A stretch of 64,000 nucleotides of DNA. Origin: Bacteroidota bacterium. Lineage in GTDB: Bacteria; Bacteroidota; Bacteroidia; Cytophagales; Spirosomataceae. The position numbers and the translations under genes are program-made. The stretch is from assembly GCA_020161355.1 (NCBI GenBank), contig JAIUOF010000004.1, forward strand, positions 62,001 to 126,000, written 5' to 3'. Shown here piece after piece: positions 27,901 through 35,056 of the stretch. How positions within the stretch are numbered: position 1 is the first letter of the stretch; every line of letters begins with the position of its first letter. Under the pieces are notes generated by a model that worked only from the letters and a program-made list of their open reading frames with translations, had not been told where the DNA came from and did not search any database.

Positions 27901-28099
27901 TAAAACGGAGTTTACATATGAAAAGTTAAAAAAAGAATTAAAAACATATGTACTAGCAACACTTCAAAGTTATGATTTGGAGTTCAAGAACGAATCTCCA
28001 CCATTCGAAGCAATTGAAGCTTTCTTAACACAACGATACAATTTCAAAAAGGATGATGTACCTCATCCTAATTATTGGCGAGGAGAAGGATTGGCTTAA
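24980..28099 (+). CDS. large protein with Cap4/DUF4297-like nuclease N-terminus, candidate defence effector
   Basis: 1039 aa. The first ~110 residues look like the PD-(D/E)XK dsDNA endonuclease domain of Cap4/DUF4297 proteins: RGYNYQ (17-22), E44 with D47/D48 at a strand end, QIK (63-65) as the QxK element, and a later FRLQSN strand. In CBASS Cap4 and in Avs proteins this domain cuts DNA on phage sensing. Here no Walker A motif is visible; residues ~150-660 are long amphipathic helices resembling TPR/HEAT-type repeats, then ~690-1039 mix strands and helices with a basic segment (LDWHILACIFNSKINYLVNELRKKG). The gene is strikingly more AT-rich than msrA and fadA around it and has no partner gene, which suggests horizontal transfer and a single-gene system. 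The nuclease call rests on motif reading alone; function of the rest is unknown. Confidence 0.7.
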   Translation: MPKELLLLKTSASSSIRGYNYQFLKTLEVWVNNYINYGDEVFCENEDDFVEKHLDSKIYRFNQIKCYTNEFSLDSEAIKKSLCNFFKIYRSFDKEGYKLEFRLQSNSKPKDGNILSDWFKNQDSLSEELLNSIENRLELILEINHDQVDKLNLRAFIECVKWSFENLDPETSINELIDNIKGLLLKIPDSDIIKSQTDLIFSKLYFEVVQKCSLPDGKLRRLTHENLIDSISHEEDAWYVKTKEDWKEYQTEKYTFGDFIAIRIAAVHSMYTKYLHNDIEFWIRILENVVLREDKNSAIKRQAIYEIVVFSLRVLKLLENRREYILFYFEEMNNFKSYEHLSEALMLLNYLNVAKSYENFEIPVEQNEIDNWISHLDEIINYEIDLGPESSRICDLYFLKGNFLFFFSNKSNSIDSLKGSIEKSINWYQKIVPELPLVPLFSVDRLLFLLNKQLKSFLNFRDLELNRLEKLICEIEDYYIQNREKEFEGLKDRAISYFESQRYYSALNIFHRLNLETEFYERLYFNTLIKLLIGDCYRIMGLSYASLRYSLLGMSQVIENIESKNELLRLLPKALMSCINSCKIQGNWILQMFYIRAYFIFQSKFVGYFNANQAKDENEIFNQMVNIFFINEKFSCISKTKLKSIFPLDLDFYNQVVQGLKESRKIFNKVSKNQLLKQLEDQMIDYPFNDFNKKRTTVWNAFGIEWSICFRMDYDIFFKVERFASFFQIFLAELTDVDLCLPFNIKVILNFSQNENSEITINRAHKNNIQVWDIYITDKFNNQEELQFLQISSTVILELSLLKGEKILSTIKDELFDKSKLAEKLNLNKDISFLREILIPKKYFDITFENSKINKPFDFNSNLETILQPLTSLGITYNRDNNLIQISNRYKRIIQCNKYTLLDLIKEPSVQIAIKRFKSEGYLDWHILACIFNSKINYLVNELRKKGLPIEYCLQEGKRLAEMPEEIHSKIVIPKTEFTYEKLKKELKTYVLATLQSYDLEFKNESPPFEAIEAFLTQRYNFKKDDVPHPNYWRGEGLA

Positions 28100-28172
28100 A
28101 ATCAATCTTAGTCTAACTGGTAAATCTATTTTGAAATCAAAAAGAAATTACTTATAAATTATATCAATCTTT

Positions 28173-28201
28173 TAAAAAAAACACCCCCAAAACTGAGGGT
28201 G
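28173..28201 (-). terminator. intrinsic terminator of the fad operon
   Basis: CACCC (28182-28186) pairs with GGGTG (28197-28201), with an inner C-G pair; reading the minus strand the stem runs into TTTTTTTT. It lies 36 bases past the fadA stop. Confidence 0.85.
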
Positions 28202-28236
28202 CTTATTACGTTTCACCAAAATTTATTTATTCGACC

Positions 28237-29412
28237 TTATAACAATTCGTAGATTCCGGCTACACCCTGGCCACCGCCCACACAGGCTGTCACCATGCCG
28301 TATTTTTGGTTTCGGCGACGCATCTCATTGAACAGCTGCACCGAAAGCCTTGCTCCGGTTGAGCCCAATGCGTGCCCAAGTGCAATTGCACCGCCATTAG
28401 GATTTAGTTTTGTTGGGTCTATTCCCAGTTCTTTTACAACCGCCAATGATTGTGCGGCAAAAGCTTCGTTGAGTTCTATTTGTTCAATATCTTCCAACTT
28501 CAATCCAGCTTGGGTTAAAGCTTTTGGCACCGCAAATACTGGACCGATGCCCATCAGGCTGGGTTCACAACCAGCTACTGCGTAGGCCATCATGCGTGCA
28601 ATGGGATTGAGTCCAAGTTCTTTCATTAATCTCTCCGACATCACAATCACAAAAGCCGCTCCGTCGGAAGTTTGCGATGAATTCCCTGCCGTTACACTTC
28701 CGCCTGCTGAAAAAACGGGTTTCAGTTTTGCCAATGCCTCACGACTGGTGTCGGCTCTGGGGCCCTCATCTTTTGCTACAGTATATTCACGGGTTTTCTT
28801 TTTGCCGGATTCTGCATCAAAATAAGTTTCTTTTACCGTAATAGGAACTATTCCACTGTCAAAATACCCTTCTTTTTGTGCATTCAATGCTTTTTGATGA
28901 GACTGATAGGCAAACTCGTCCTGCTCTTCCCGACCAATCTGATATTTTTGAGCCACTTGTTCAGCTGTTAAACCCATCCCGATATAATAGTCGGGATTAT
29001 TACTGGCAATATTGTAATTAAGGGCAGTTTTAAAACCTGTAGTGGGTACCATCGACATAGATTCTGTACCTCCAGCAATGATACAGTCCGCCATTCCGGC
29101 TGCTATTTTTCCGGCCGCCATGGCTATTGCCTCCACACCCGATCCACAATAGCGGTTAATGGTGATACCCGGTACGGTTTTTCCCAATGCCAATAGCGAA
29201 ATATATCTGGCCATTTGCATGCCTTGTTCGGCTTCAGGTACGGCATTTCCCACAATGATATCGTCCACTCTGGCTGGGTCGAGTGCAGGCACTTTGCTAA
29301 GCAAATGTTTTATGACTTCGGCGGCGAGGTCGTCAGGTCTGGTAAATCTGAAAACGCCTTTAGGAGCCTTTCCTACTGCTGAGCGATATCCGTCTATTAT
29401 ATATGCATTCAT
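28237..29412 (-). CDS. fadA: acetyl-CoA C-acyltransferase (3-ketoacyl-CoA thiolase)
   Basis: 391 aa. Thiolytic cleavage of 3-ketoacyl-CoA in beta-oxidation. Nucleophile C89 in INRYCGSGVEAIA, the thiolase signatures NPNGGAIALGHALGSTGAR (His) and MVTACVGGGQGVAGIYE (second Cys) are all present. It follows the fusion dehydrogenase/hydratase gene by 43 bases on the same strand and ends at a terminator, so the two make a fadBA operon. An acyl-CoA dehydrogenase is not adjacent. Confidence 0.95.
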   Translation of the reverse strand: MNAYIIDGYRSAVGKAPKGVFRFTRPDDLAAEVIKHLLSKVPALDPARVDDIIVGNAVPEAEQGMQMARYISLLALGKTVPGITINRYCGSGVEAIAMAAGKIAAGMADCIIAGGTESMSMVPTTGFKTALNYNIASNNPDYYIGMGLTAEQVAQKYQIGREEQDEFAYQSHQKALNAQKEGYFDSGIVPITVKETYFDAESGKKKTREYTVAKDEGPRADTSREALAKLKPVFSAGGSVTAGNSSQTSDGAAFVIVMSERLMKELGLNPIARMMAYAVAGCEPSLMGIGPVFAVPKALTQAGLKLEDIEQIELNEAFAAQSLAVVKELGIDPTKLNPNGGAIALGHALGSTGARLSVQLFNEMRRRNQKYGMVTACVGGGQGVAGIYELL

Positions 29413-29455
29413 TTCCTAATTTCTAATATAATTTGTTGAAAAACAATAAAATAAA

Positions 29456-31864
29456 TCAATTTCTTGGAGGTTTTCCACCTGATAAAAGTCCCTGCATACG
29501 CTCCATAGTTTTACGTTCGCCACAAAGCGATAGAAATGCTTCTCTTTCCAGTTCGAGCAAATATTTCTCGCTAACCAGTTGCGGATAACTCAGGTCACCA
29601 CCGCAAATCACGTATGCGAGCTTTTCAGCAATCAGTGCGTCGTGGTCGGTAATATAATTGGCCATCCGCATTGATTTTATACCTGCTTTAAAAAGTGCTA
29701 TTCCTGTTTTTCCCTGAACCTTCACATCGGTTCTGCGGGTAGGCTGTGTATAACCATTTTCTGCCAAATCAATAGCTGCTTGCTTGGCTTCTGCTATTAA
29801 ACGGCTGCGGTTTAACACGATCTGGTCGCGACCGGTTTTCATATAATTCATATCAAAAGCCTCTTTGGCTGAAGTCGAAACTTTAGCCTGAGCAATATTC
29901 ATGAAGGCATTTTGCAAAATATTTAGCTCGGCATCACCTGGTTGATACATGTCTGACGCTCTTAGTGCCATCTCTTTGGTACCGCCACCGGCAGGAATAA
30001 GGCCCACACCCAATTCTACCAAACCCATGTAGGTTTCGGCTGCAGCCACCACTTTGTCGGCATGGAGGTTCATTTCACATCCACCACCCAGGGCAAGTGT
30101 ATGCACGGCCGTCACAACTGGAATAGAAGAATAACGTGCCCGCATCATAGTTTCCTGAAACTGAGCAATCATGAGGTCAATTTCATCATATTCCTGCTCG
30201 ACTGCAAACATAAACAGCATGGCCAGGTTGGCACCTGCCGAGAACGCCTCCTGGCTGTCATTACCTATCACCAAACCTCTGAAGTCTTTTTCAGCCAGAG
30301 CGAAACCTTTGTTGAGGGCCTCAATGGGTTCGGCACCCAATGTGTTCATTTTTGACTGAAACTCAACACCCAATATACCGTCGCCCAGGTCAAATATAGA
30401 CGCCCCGGCATTTTTCCAAACTACATTGGTCTTTCTTATATTATCCAAAATTATGAATGACTCAGTACCCGGGATGGTTTTATAGCTTTTAGAATTGATA
30501 TCATAATATAGCTTTTTGCCATTTTCGAGTTTATAGAAAGATTCGCAACCTGCTGCCAACATATCATAAACCCACTGAGCGGGCTTTTGATTTTCGGCCT
30601 CCATCATTTCTACAAATGCCTTCACACCTACAGCATCCGCTGTGGCAAAAAGTCCAAGCTGCCAGCCAAAACCCGCACAAATAGCATCATCAACTTTGTA
30701 TAGTTCATCTGCTATTTCGGGAATTCGCATGGTAGCATATTTGAAAGCATCGGCAAAAGTTTTTCTGTAAAACTGTCCGGCCTTATCGGTTCCTTTTAAT
30801 AAAACCGGAATTCTGCCTGCCACTGTGTCAATTCCTTTGGTGGTTTCGAGTGTGGGAAATTTTACTTTCTCAGCCGGGCGATATTCCAGGGTATTAAAGT
30901 CTATACCAAGTATTAAAGTTTTACCGGTTTCGTCTTTGGTTTTTTTGTAAAAACCTTGACCGGTTTTATCACCTAACCACTTGTTGTCAAACAACTTTTG
31001 CATGATTACCGGCAATTTGAAAGCTTCAATTGACTCATCATTTTGCAAGCCTGCTGAGAGGTTATTGCATACATTAACTGTGGTGTCAAGTCCAACCACA
31101 TCAGAAAGGCGGAAAGAACCTGATTTAGGACGACCCACAATTGAGCCCGTCAATTTATCAACCTGCTCTATCGTCAAGCCTAGTTCCTCGGTAGCTCTGA
31201 TGGTTTGCACCATGGCATAAATACCCAGCCTGTTGGCAATAAATGCGGGAGTATCTTTGCACAAAACCGTTTGTTTGCCCAGATATAAATCGCCATAACT
31301 CATCAGAAAATCAATGATTTCGGGATTGGTTTTAGGGCCGGGAATGATTTCTAACAACCTCAGATACCTGGGAGGATTGAAAAAGTGAGTGCCACAGAAA
31401 TTTTGCTGAAAGTCCTCACTTCTACCTTCTGACATAAGATGAATAGGAATACCCGAAGTATTGGAAGTAACCAAAGTACCGGGTCTGCGATGAGCTTCTA
31501 CTTTATCATAGATAAGTTTTTTAATCGGAAGCTTTTCTACTACCACTTCAATGATCCAATCCACATCTTTGATTTTCGGCATATCGTCATCAAAGTTGCC
31601 AAGTTTCACTCTTGCCACCGAACTTTGATTGTAAACCGGTGAAGGACTGGCTTTTACGGCTGCCTGAAACAGCTCATTCACGATGCGATTCCTAACCGCA
31701 GGATGGCTGGTATCCAAGCCTTTGGCTTTTTCGGCGTCATTGGGTTCGGCTGGTACCATGTCGAGCAGGAGTACCTCACACCCAATGTTGGCAAAGTGCA
31801 GGGCAATTCGACTACCCATAATTCCTGCTCCTAATACCGCTACTTTTTTTATGGCTTTTTTCAT
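29456..31864 (-). CDS. fadB: 3-hydroxyacyl-CoA dehydrogenase / enoyl-CoA hydratase fusion
   Basis: 802 aa. The N-terminal half is the NAD-binding dehydrogenase (VAVLGAGIMGSRIALHFA at the start, then CGTHFFNPPRYLRLLEIIPG and KDTPAFIANRLG), followed by a second dehydrogenase-type domain, and the crotonase domain is at the end (AFSAGANLAMLF, HTLALGGGCEMNLHAD, GLIPAGGGTKEM). This order is the reverse of E. coli FadB and is common in Bacteroidota. Start at 31864 fits the Rossmann fold; 12 upstream codons are dropped. It leads the operon with fadA, under a promoter carrying two palindromes. Confidence 0.94.
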   Translation of the reverse strand: MKKAIKKVAVLGAGIMGSRIALHFANIGCEVLLLDMVPAEPNDAEKAKGLDTSHPAVRNRIVNELFQAAVKASPSPVYNQSSVARVKLGNFDDDMPKIKDVDWIIEVVVEKLPIKKLIYDKVEAHRRPGTLVTSNTSGIPIHLMSEGRSEDFQQNFCGTHFFNPPRYLRLLEIIPGPKTNPEIIDFLMSYGDLYLGKQTVLCKDTPAFIANRLGIYAMVQTIRATEELGLTIEQVDKLTGSIVGRPKSGSFRLSDVVGLDTTVNVCNNLSAGLQNDESIEAFKLPVIMQKLFDNKWLGDKTGQGFYKKTKDETGKTLILGIDFNTLEYRPAEKVKFPTLETTKGIDTVAGRIPVLLKGTDKAGQFYRKTFADAFKYATMRIPEIADELYKVDDAICAGFGWQLGLFATADAVGVKAFVEMMEAENQKPAQWVYDMLAAGCESFYKLENGKKLYYDINSKSYKTIPGTESFIILDNIRKTNVVWKNAGASIFDLGDGILGVEFQSKMNTLGAEPIEALNKGFALAEKDFRGLVIGNDSQEAFSAGANLAMLFMFAVEQEYDEIDLMIAQFQETMMRARYSSIPVVTAVHTLALGGGCEMNLHADKVVAAAETYMGLVELGVGLIPAGGGTKEMALRASDMYQPGDAELNILQNAFMNIAQAKVSTSAKEAFDMNYMKTGRDQIVLNRSRLIAEAKQAAIDLAENGYTQPTRRTDVKVQGKTGIALFKAGIKSMRMANYITDHDALIAEKLAYVICGGDLSYPQLVSEKYLLELEREAFLSLCGERKTMERMQGLLSGGKPPRN

Positions 31865-31897
31865 AAAACCTTTATGATAAAATATTTGGTTGATGTT

Positions 31898-31929
31898 CAA
31901 AAATAGTATGCAAGCATAACAATTGCAAA
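31898..31929 (-). promoter_or_regulatory. fad operon promoter (TTTG, 20 bp, TATTTTTG)
   Basis: On the minus strand TTTG (31926-31929) and TATTTTTG (31898-31905) are 20 bases apart, a near-ideal Bacteroidota -33/-7 pair, 34 bases before the dehydrogenase start. A palindromic operator sits inside the spacer. Confidence 0.65.
31907..31918. promoter_or_regulatory. palindromic operator TATGCAAGCATA in the fad promoter spacer
   Basis: TATGC and GCATA arms with AA between. It lies exactly between the -33 and -7 elements of the fad promoter, the position where a bound repressor blocks RNA polymerase. An identical 12-mer is at 31950-31961, 43 bases away (four helical turns). TetR- or MarR-type acyl-CoA-responsive repressors are the obvious candidates; none is encoded in the window. 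Confidence 0.6.
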
Positions 31930-31949
31930 TCTATACTTTACCCTAATAT

Positions 31950-31961
31950 TATGCAAGCATA
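31950..31961. promoter_or_regulatory. second copy of the TATGCAAGCATA operator
   Basis: Identical 12-mer to the site at 31907-31918. Similarity extends to the base before each and to A/C-C after it. It lies between the divergent fad and MerC-like genes and could also affect the latter. Confidence 0.6.
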
Positions 31962-32007
31962 CCTCAAAAAATTAAAGTCTAAGGAACTAATAAGGTAAAT
32001 ATTCGCT

Positions 32008-32031
32008 TATCTTTGCATCGTTGTTGCAACA
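32008..32031 (+). promoter_or_regulatory. -7 element and TGTTGCAACA palindrome of the MerC-like gene
   Basis: TATCTTTG (32008-32015) is a full TAnnTTTG match. Seven bases on, at the expected transcription start, is the perfect 10-base palindrome TGTTGCAACA (32022-32031), three bases before the ATG-containing codon region (ATG at 32034). Fur-family (Zur-type) regulators would be the first suspects given the MerC-like product, but that is inference. Confidence 0.5.
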
Positions 32032-32033
32032 GA

Positions 32034-32429
32034 ATGTTAAAAAAAATTAGAAAACATACTCATCTTTTACACAAAACAGGCATGTTTTTGTCGTTTTTGT
32101 GTTTGATACATTGCCTGTCCATGCCTTTTATAGTAACCTTGCTTCCATATGTTGCTAAAAATTTCATCAGTCATACCACTGAAATTATTTTGATAGGGGG
32201 CAGTTTGCTGATTGCCGTAAACTTACTTTTCAAAGATTATAAAATTCACCATCATAAAAAACCCATTATTTTGATGGTAATTGCCGCAGTATTTCAATTT
32301 TCAGGATTCTATCTGTTGCCTGAAAATTACGAAACACCTTTGGTGGTAACAGGCTCACTATTATTAGCATGGGCTTATGTTAACAATTGGCAAATGCACC
32401 AAAAGTCTTGTAGCAACCATTCTCACTAA
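32034..32429 (+). CDS. MerC-domain membrane protein
   Basis: 131 aa with four membrane helices. SFLCLIHCLSMPF (a CxxHC-type pair in the first helix) is the MerC family mark, and the tail HQKSCSNHSH is Cys/His-rich. MerC proteins were named for mercury uptake, but in Bacteroidota single MerC-like genes are common and usually near metal-responsive control, so zinc or another metal is more likely than mercury here. Start at 32034 leaves a basic N-terminus before helix 1; an earlier TTG overlaps the promoter element and is rejected. Confidence 0.8.
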   Translation: MLKKIRKHTHLLHKTGMFLSFLCLIHCLSMPFIVTLLPYVAKNFISHTTEIILIGGSLLIAVNLLFKDYKIHHHKKPIILMVIAAVFQFSGFYLLPENYETPLVVTGSLLLAWAYVNNWQMHQKSCSNHSH

Positions 32430-32534
32430 ATATTATAATTTTCGGGAAATAGCTTATTATCAATAGATAAATACAGGATATTTATGTCTGAATAATAAAC
32501 TATATGATAGCTACAATTTTTGAAAAATAAGTTT

Positions 32535-32542
32535 TAAATTTG
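32535..32542 (+). promoter_or_regulatory. mreB: candidate -7 element of mreB
   Basis: TAAATTTG matches TAnnTTTG 35 bases before the mreB ATG. The nearest upstream TTTG is only 12 bases away, so the -33 element is not identified. Confidence 0.4.
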
Positions 32543-32577
32543 CATTTCATTTCAAAATCGACAAAAAAAGAGCTTAA

Positions 32578-33609
32578 ATGGCCGGATTTTTCAGTTTTCT
32601 TACCAGTGATATTGCAATAGATTTGGGTACTGCAAATACCCTCATTATATATAAAGACCAGATTGTTGTTGATGAGCCTTCGATTATTGCTCTCGACAAG
32701 GTATCGGGCAAAGTGCTTGCTATTGGTCACAAGGCAATGCAAATGCACGAAAAAACCAATGAGAACATCAAGACCATCAGACCTTTAAAAGACGGAGTTA
32801 TTGCCGACTTTACCGCTGCGGAATTGATGATCAGGGGTTTGATAAAAATGATACCTACAGGTCGCAATTTGTTCTTCTCTCCTTCTCACCGTATGGTGAT
32901 TTGTATTCCATCGGGTATTACCGAAGTTGAAAAACGTGCAGTAAAAGACTCCGCTGAGCATGCAGGTGCAAAAGAGGTGTATATGGTTCATGAACCAATA
33001 GCTGCCGCTATAGGTATCGGAATTGATATCGAACAACCTAACGGCTCAATGATTGTAGATATCGGTGGAGGTACTACAGAGATTGCGGTTATCGCCCTTT
33101 CGGGAATCGTTTGTGAATCTTCTGTTCGTATCGCAGGTGACTTGTTTACCCGTGATATTGTGGACTATATGCGTCGGGAACATAACCTTTTGATAGGGGA
33201 GCGTTCGGCAGAGTTCATCAAGATTCAGGTAGGATCGGCATTACCTGACTTGGAAAACCCACCTGCGGATATCGAGATAAGAGGACGTGACCTGATGACA
33301 GGTATTCCAAAAGAAATCAAGGTAACTTACAGCGAGATAGCTTATGCTTTAGATAAGTCTATTTCAAAAATAGAAGAAGCCATCATGAGAGCATTGGAAA
33401 TGTCACCGCCTGAGCTTTCTGCTGATATTTACGAAAACGGAATTTACCTTACAGGTGGTGGAGCCTTGCTTCATGGACTTGACAAGAGGTTGGAAGTTAA
33501 AACGAAGCTTCCGATTCATGTTGCCGATGATCCATTAAAAGCTGTGGTAAGAGGTACTGGTGAAGTGCTGAAAAATATCGGCAAATATCAGGCAGTTTTG
33601 GTTCAGTAA
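32578..33609 (+). CDS. mreB: rod shape-determining protein MreB
   Basis: 343 aa. Actin-like cytoskeletal ATPase that guides lateral wall synthesis. Phosphate 1 motif DIAIDLGTANTLIY-like at 10-22, GVIADFTAAELMIRGLI, the phosphate 2 motif MIVDIGGGTTEIAVIAL and the adenosine motif YLTGGGALLHGLD. Normal length. First of mreB-mreC-mreD, but an intrinsic terminator lies between mreB and mreC, so the amounts are probably uncoupled. Confidence 0.98.
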   Translation: MAGFFSFLTSDIAIDLGTANTLIIYKDQIVVDEPSIIALDKVSGKVLAIGHKAMQMHEKTNENIKTIRPLKDGVIADFTAAELMIRGLIKMIPTGRNLFFSPSHRMVICIPSGITEVEKRAVKDSAEHAGAKEVYMVHEPIAAAIGIGIDIEQPNGSMIVDIGGGTTEIAVIALSGIVCESSVRIAGDLFTRDIVDYMRREHNLLIGERSAEFIKIQVGSALPDLENPPADIEIRGRDLMTGIPKEIKVTYSEIAYALDKSISKIEEAIMRALEMSPPELSADIYENGIYLTGGGALLHGLDKRLEVKTKLPIHVADDPLKAVVRGTGEVLKNIGKYQAVLVQ

Positions 33610-33630
33610 TATACTTAAAATCAATAAATT

Positions 33631-33667
33631 AGGTATCCGAATCTACTAAAATCGGATACCTTTTTTT
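33631..33667 (+). terminator. intrinsic terminator between mreB and mreC
   Basis: AGGTATCCGA (33631-33640) pairs with TCGGATACCT (33652-33661), a 10-bp stem with an 11-base loop, followed by T6. mreC starts only 15 bases past the T-run, so readthrough or a promoter hidden in mreB must serve mreC-mreD. Confidence 0.85.
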
Positions 33668-33681
33668 AAATATTATTCAGG

Positions 33682-34536
33682 ATGTCTCAATTATTCGGGA
33701 TATTATATAGGATCAGACATTTTTTTATGTTTCTGCTTTTGCAGATAGCATGTTTCTATCTTATCAGCAAAAACAGTTCTTATTGGGATGTCACTTTTTT
33801 TAATTCAACCAACAATGCTGTTGCAAAAACAATGGCAGTTTCACAAAGTGTAAAGGAGTTTATAAATCTGGGTAATATCAATGAGCAGTTGGTTTTAGAA
33901 AACAAAAAACTGAGAGAAGATCTTACCAAGCAGCTCGAATACAATTCTCTGGCAAATACAGGTTACAAACCGGATTCAAACAAAGCACAGCGTTATCAAT
34001 ACCTGGTGGCAAAAGTTATTTCAGGCACCCAAAACCTCACTGACAATTATATTACGATTGACAAAGGCACAAAACACGGTCTAAAACCAGGAATGGGAGT
34101 GATTTGCCCTCAGGGAGTGGTTGGTCAGGTGATGTCTTGCAATGAAGAATACAGCAGGGTGTCAACTGTATTGCATTCTTCTTTATCGGTTTCGGCCGAA
34201 ATCCTGAACAACAGGCTTAGAAAAGAAAAAATTACTGCCCTGGGAATTGGCAGTTGGCCTGGGGTAAATTCCCGGATTATTAAACTCTCCACGGTAGATA
34301 GATTTAAGCCTATATCAAAAGGCGACAGTGTGGTGACATCAGCCCAAAACTCTATTTTCCCCGCCAATATTATGATTGGGAGAATCAGCAAAATCAACAC
34401 TGTACCTAACGACGCTTTTTTTGAAATTAATGTCAGACTTTCGACAGACTTTTCAAGTTTGATGTATGTATATGTAGTAAATAACAAGCTGGTTGACAAG
34501 CAAAGTCAAGTAGAAGAAATAACAGTAGAAAAGTGA
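33682..34536 (+). CDS. mreC: rod shape-determining protein MreC
   Basis: 284 aa. Bitopic periplasmic scaffold that links MreB/MreD to the wall synthases. One N-terminal helix (about 12-30), a coiled coil at about 70-95 (INEQLVLENKKLREDLTKQLEY), then the beta-domain with YITIDKGTKHGLKPGMGVICPQGVVGQV and ILMGRISKI-type strand (NIMIGRISKI). Its stop overlaps the mreD start (GTGA). Confidence 0.93.
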   Translation: MSQLFGILYRIRHFFMFLLLQIACFYLISKNSSYWDVTFFNSTNNAVAKTMAVSQSVKEFINLGNINEQLVLENKKLREDLTKQLEYNSLANTGYKPDSNKAQRYQYLVAKVISGTQNLTDNYITIDKGTKHGLKPGMGVICPQGVVGQVMSCNEEYSRVSTVLHSSLSVSAEILNNRLRKEKITALGIGSWPGVNSRIIKLSTVDRFKPISKGDSVVTSAQNSIFPANIMIGRISKINTVPNDAFFEINVRLSTDFSSLMYVYVVNNKLVDKQSQVEEITVEK

Positions 34537-35051
34537 ACACTCAAAATCTATTCAAAATAATCGGCAACATATTGCTATATACTTTTTTACAGGTATTTAT
34601 AGTGAGAAACCTGGTGTTCTTTGATGTGGCATTTTGTTTTGTTTACATCTCAGTGATTTTATTTCTGCCAAATAACACCCCCACTTCAGTATTGCTGTTG
34701 GTTGCTTTTTTGATTGGGATTGTAATTGATATGTTTTACAATACAGCAGGTATGCATGCATCCGCGGCGGTATTAATTGCCTATTTGAGAGGTTATATTC
34801 TGAAAGTTTTATTTCCAACCAAAGGCCTTGATACTGAACTGGTAATTTCACTTAACGGTATGGGTACCGAACGCTTCATCAGGTATATTATAATTCTTAC
34901 TTTTATACACCATTTTTATTTGTTTTTTCTTGAAGCCGGCACCATTTCCTTGTTTTTAAATACTTCTTTAAAAGTAATTGCCAGCGTTTTGTATAGTACA
35001 ATCGTCATTTTTCTTTTTCATATATATTTCAAAAGTCTTCAAAATTCCTGA
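34533..35051 (+). CDS. mreD: rod shape-determining protein MreD
   Basis: 172 aa, five to six membrane helices. Called from position behind mreC and from the MreD-like features: aromatic/hydrophobic helix 1, IGIVIDMFYNTAGMHASAAVLIAYLR. GTG start overlapping the mreC stop by four bases, so translation is coupled. In many Bacteroidota the next gene is mrdA (PBP2) then rodA; here a beta-lactamase-fold lipoprotein follows instead. Confidence 0.85.
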   Translation: MNTQNLFKIIGNILLYTFLQVFIVRNLVFFDVAFCFVYISVILFLPNNTPTSVLLLVAFLIGIVIDMFYNTAGMHASAAVLIAYLRGYILKVLFPTKGLDTELVISLNGMGTERFIRYIIILTFIHHFYLFFLEAGTISLFLNTSLKVIASVLYSTIVIFLFHIYFKSLQNS

Positions 35052-35056
35052 TAATA

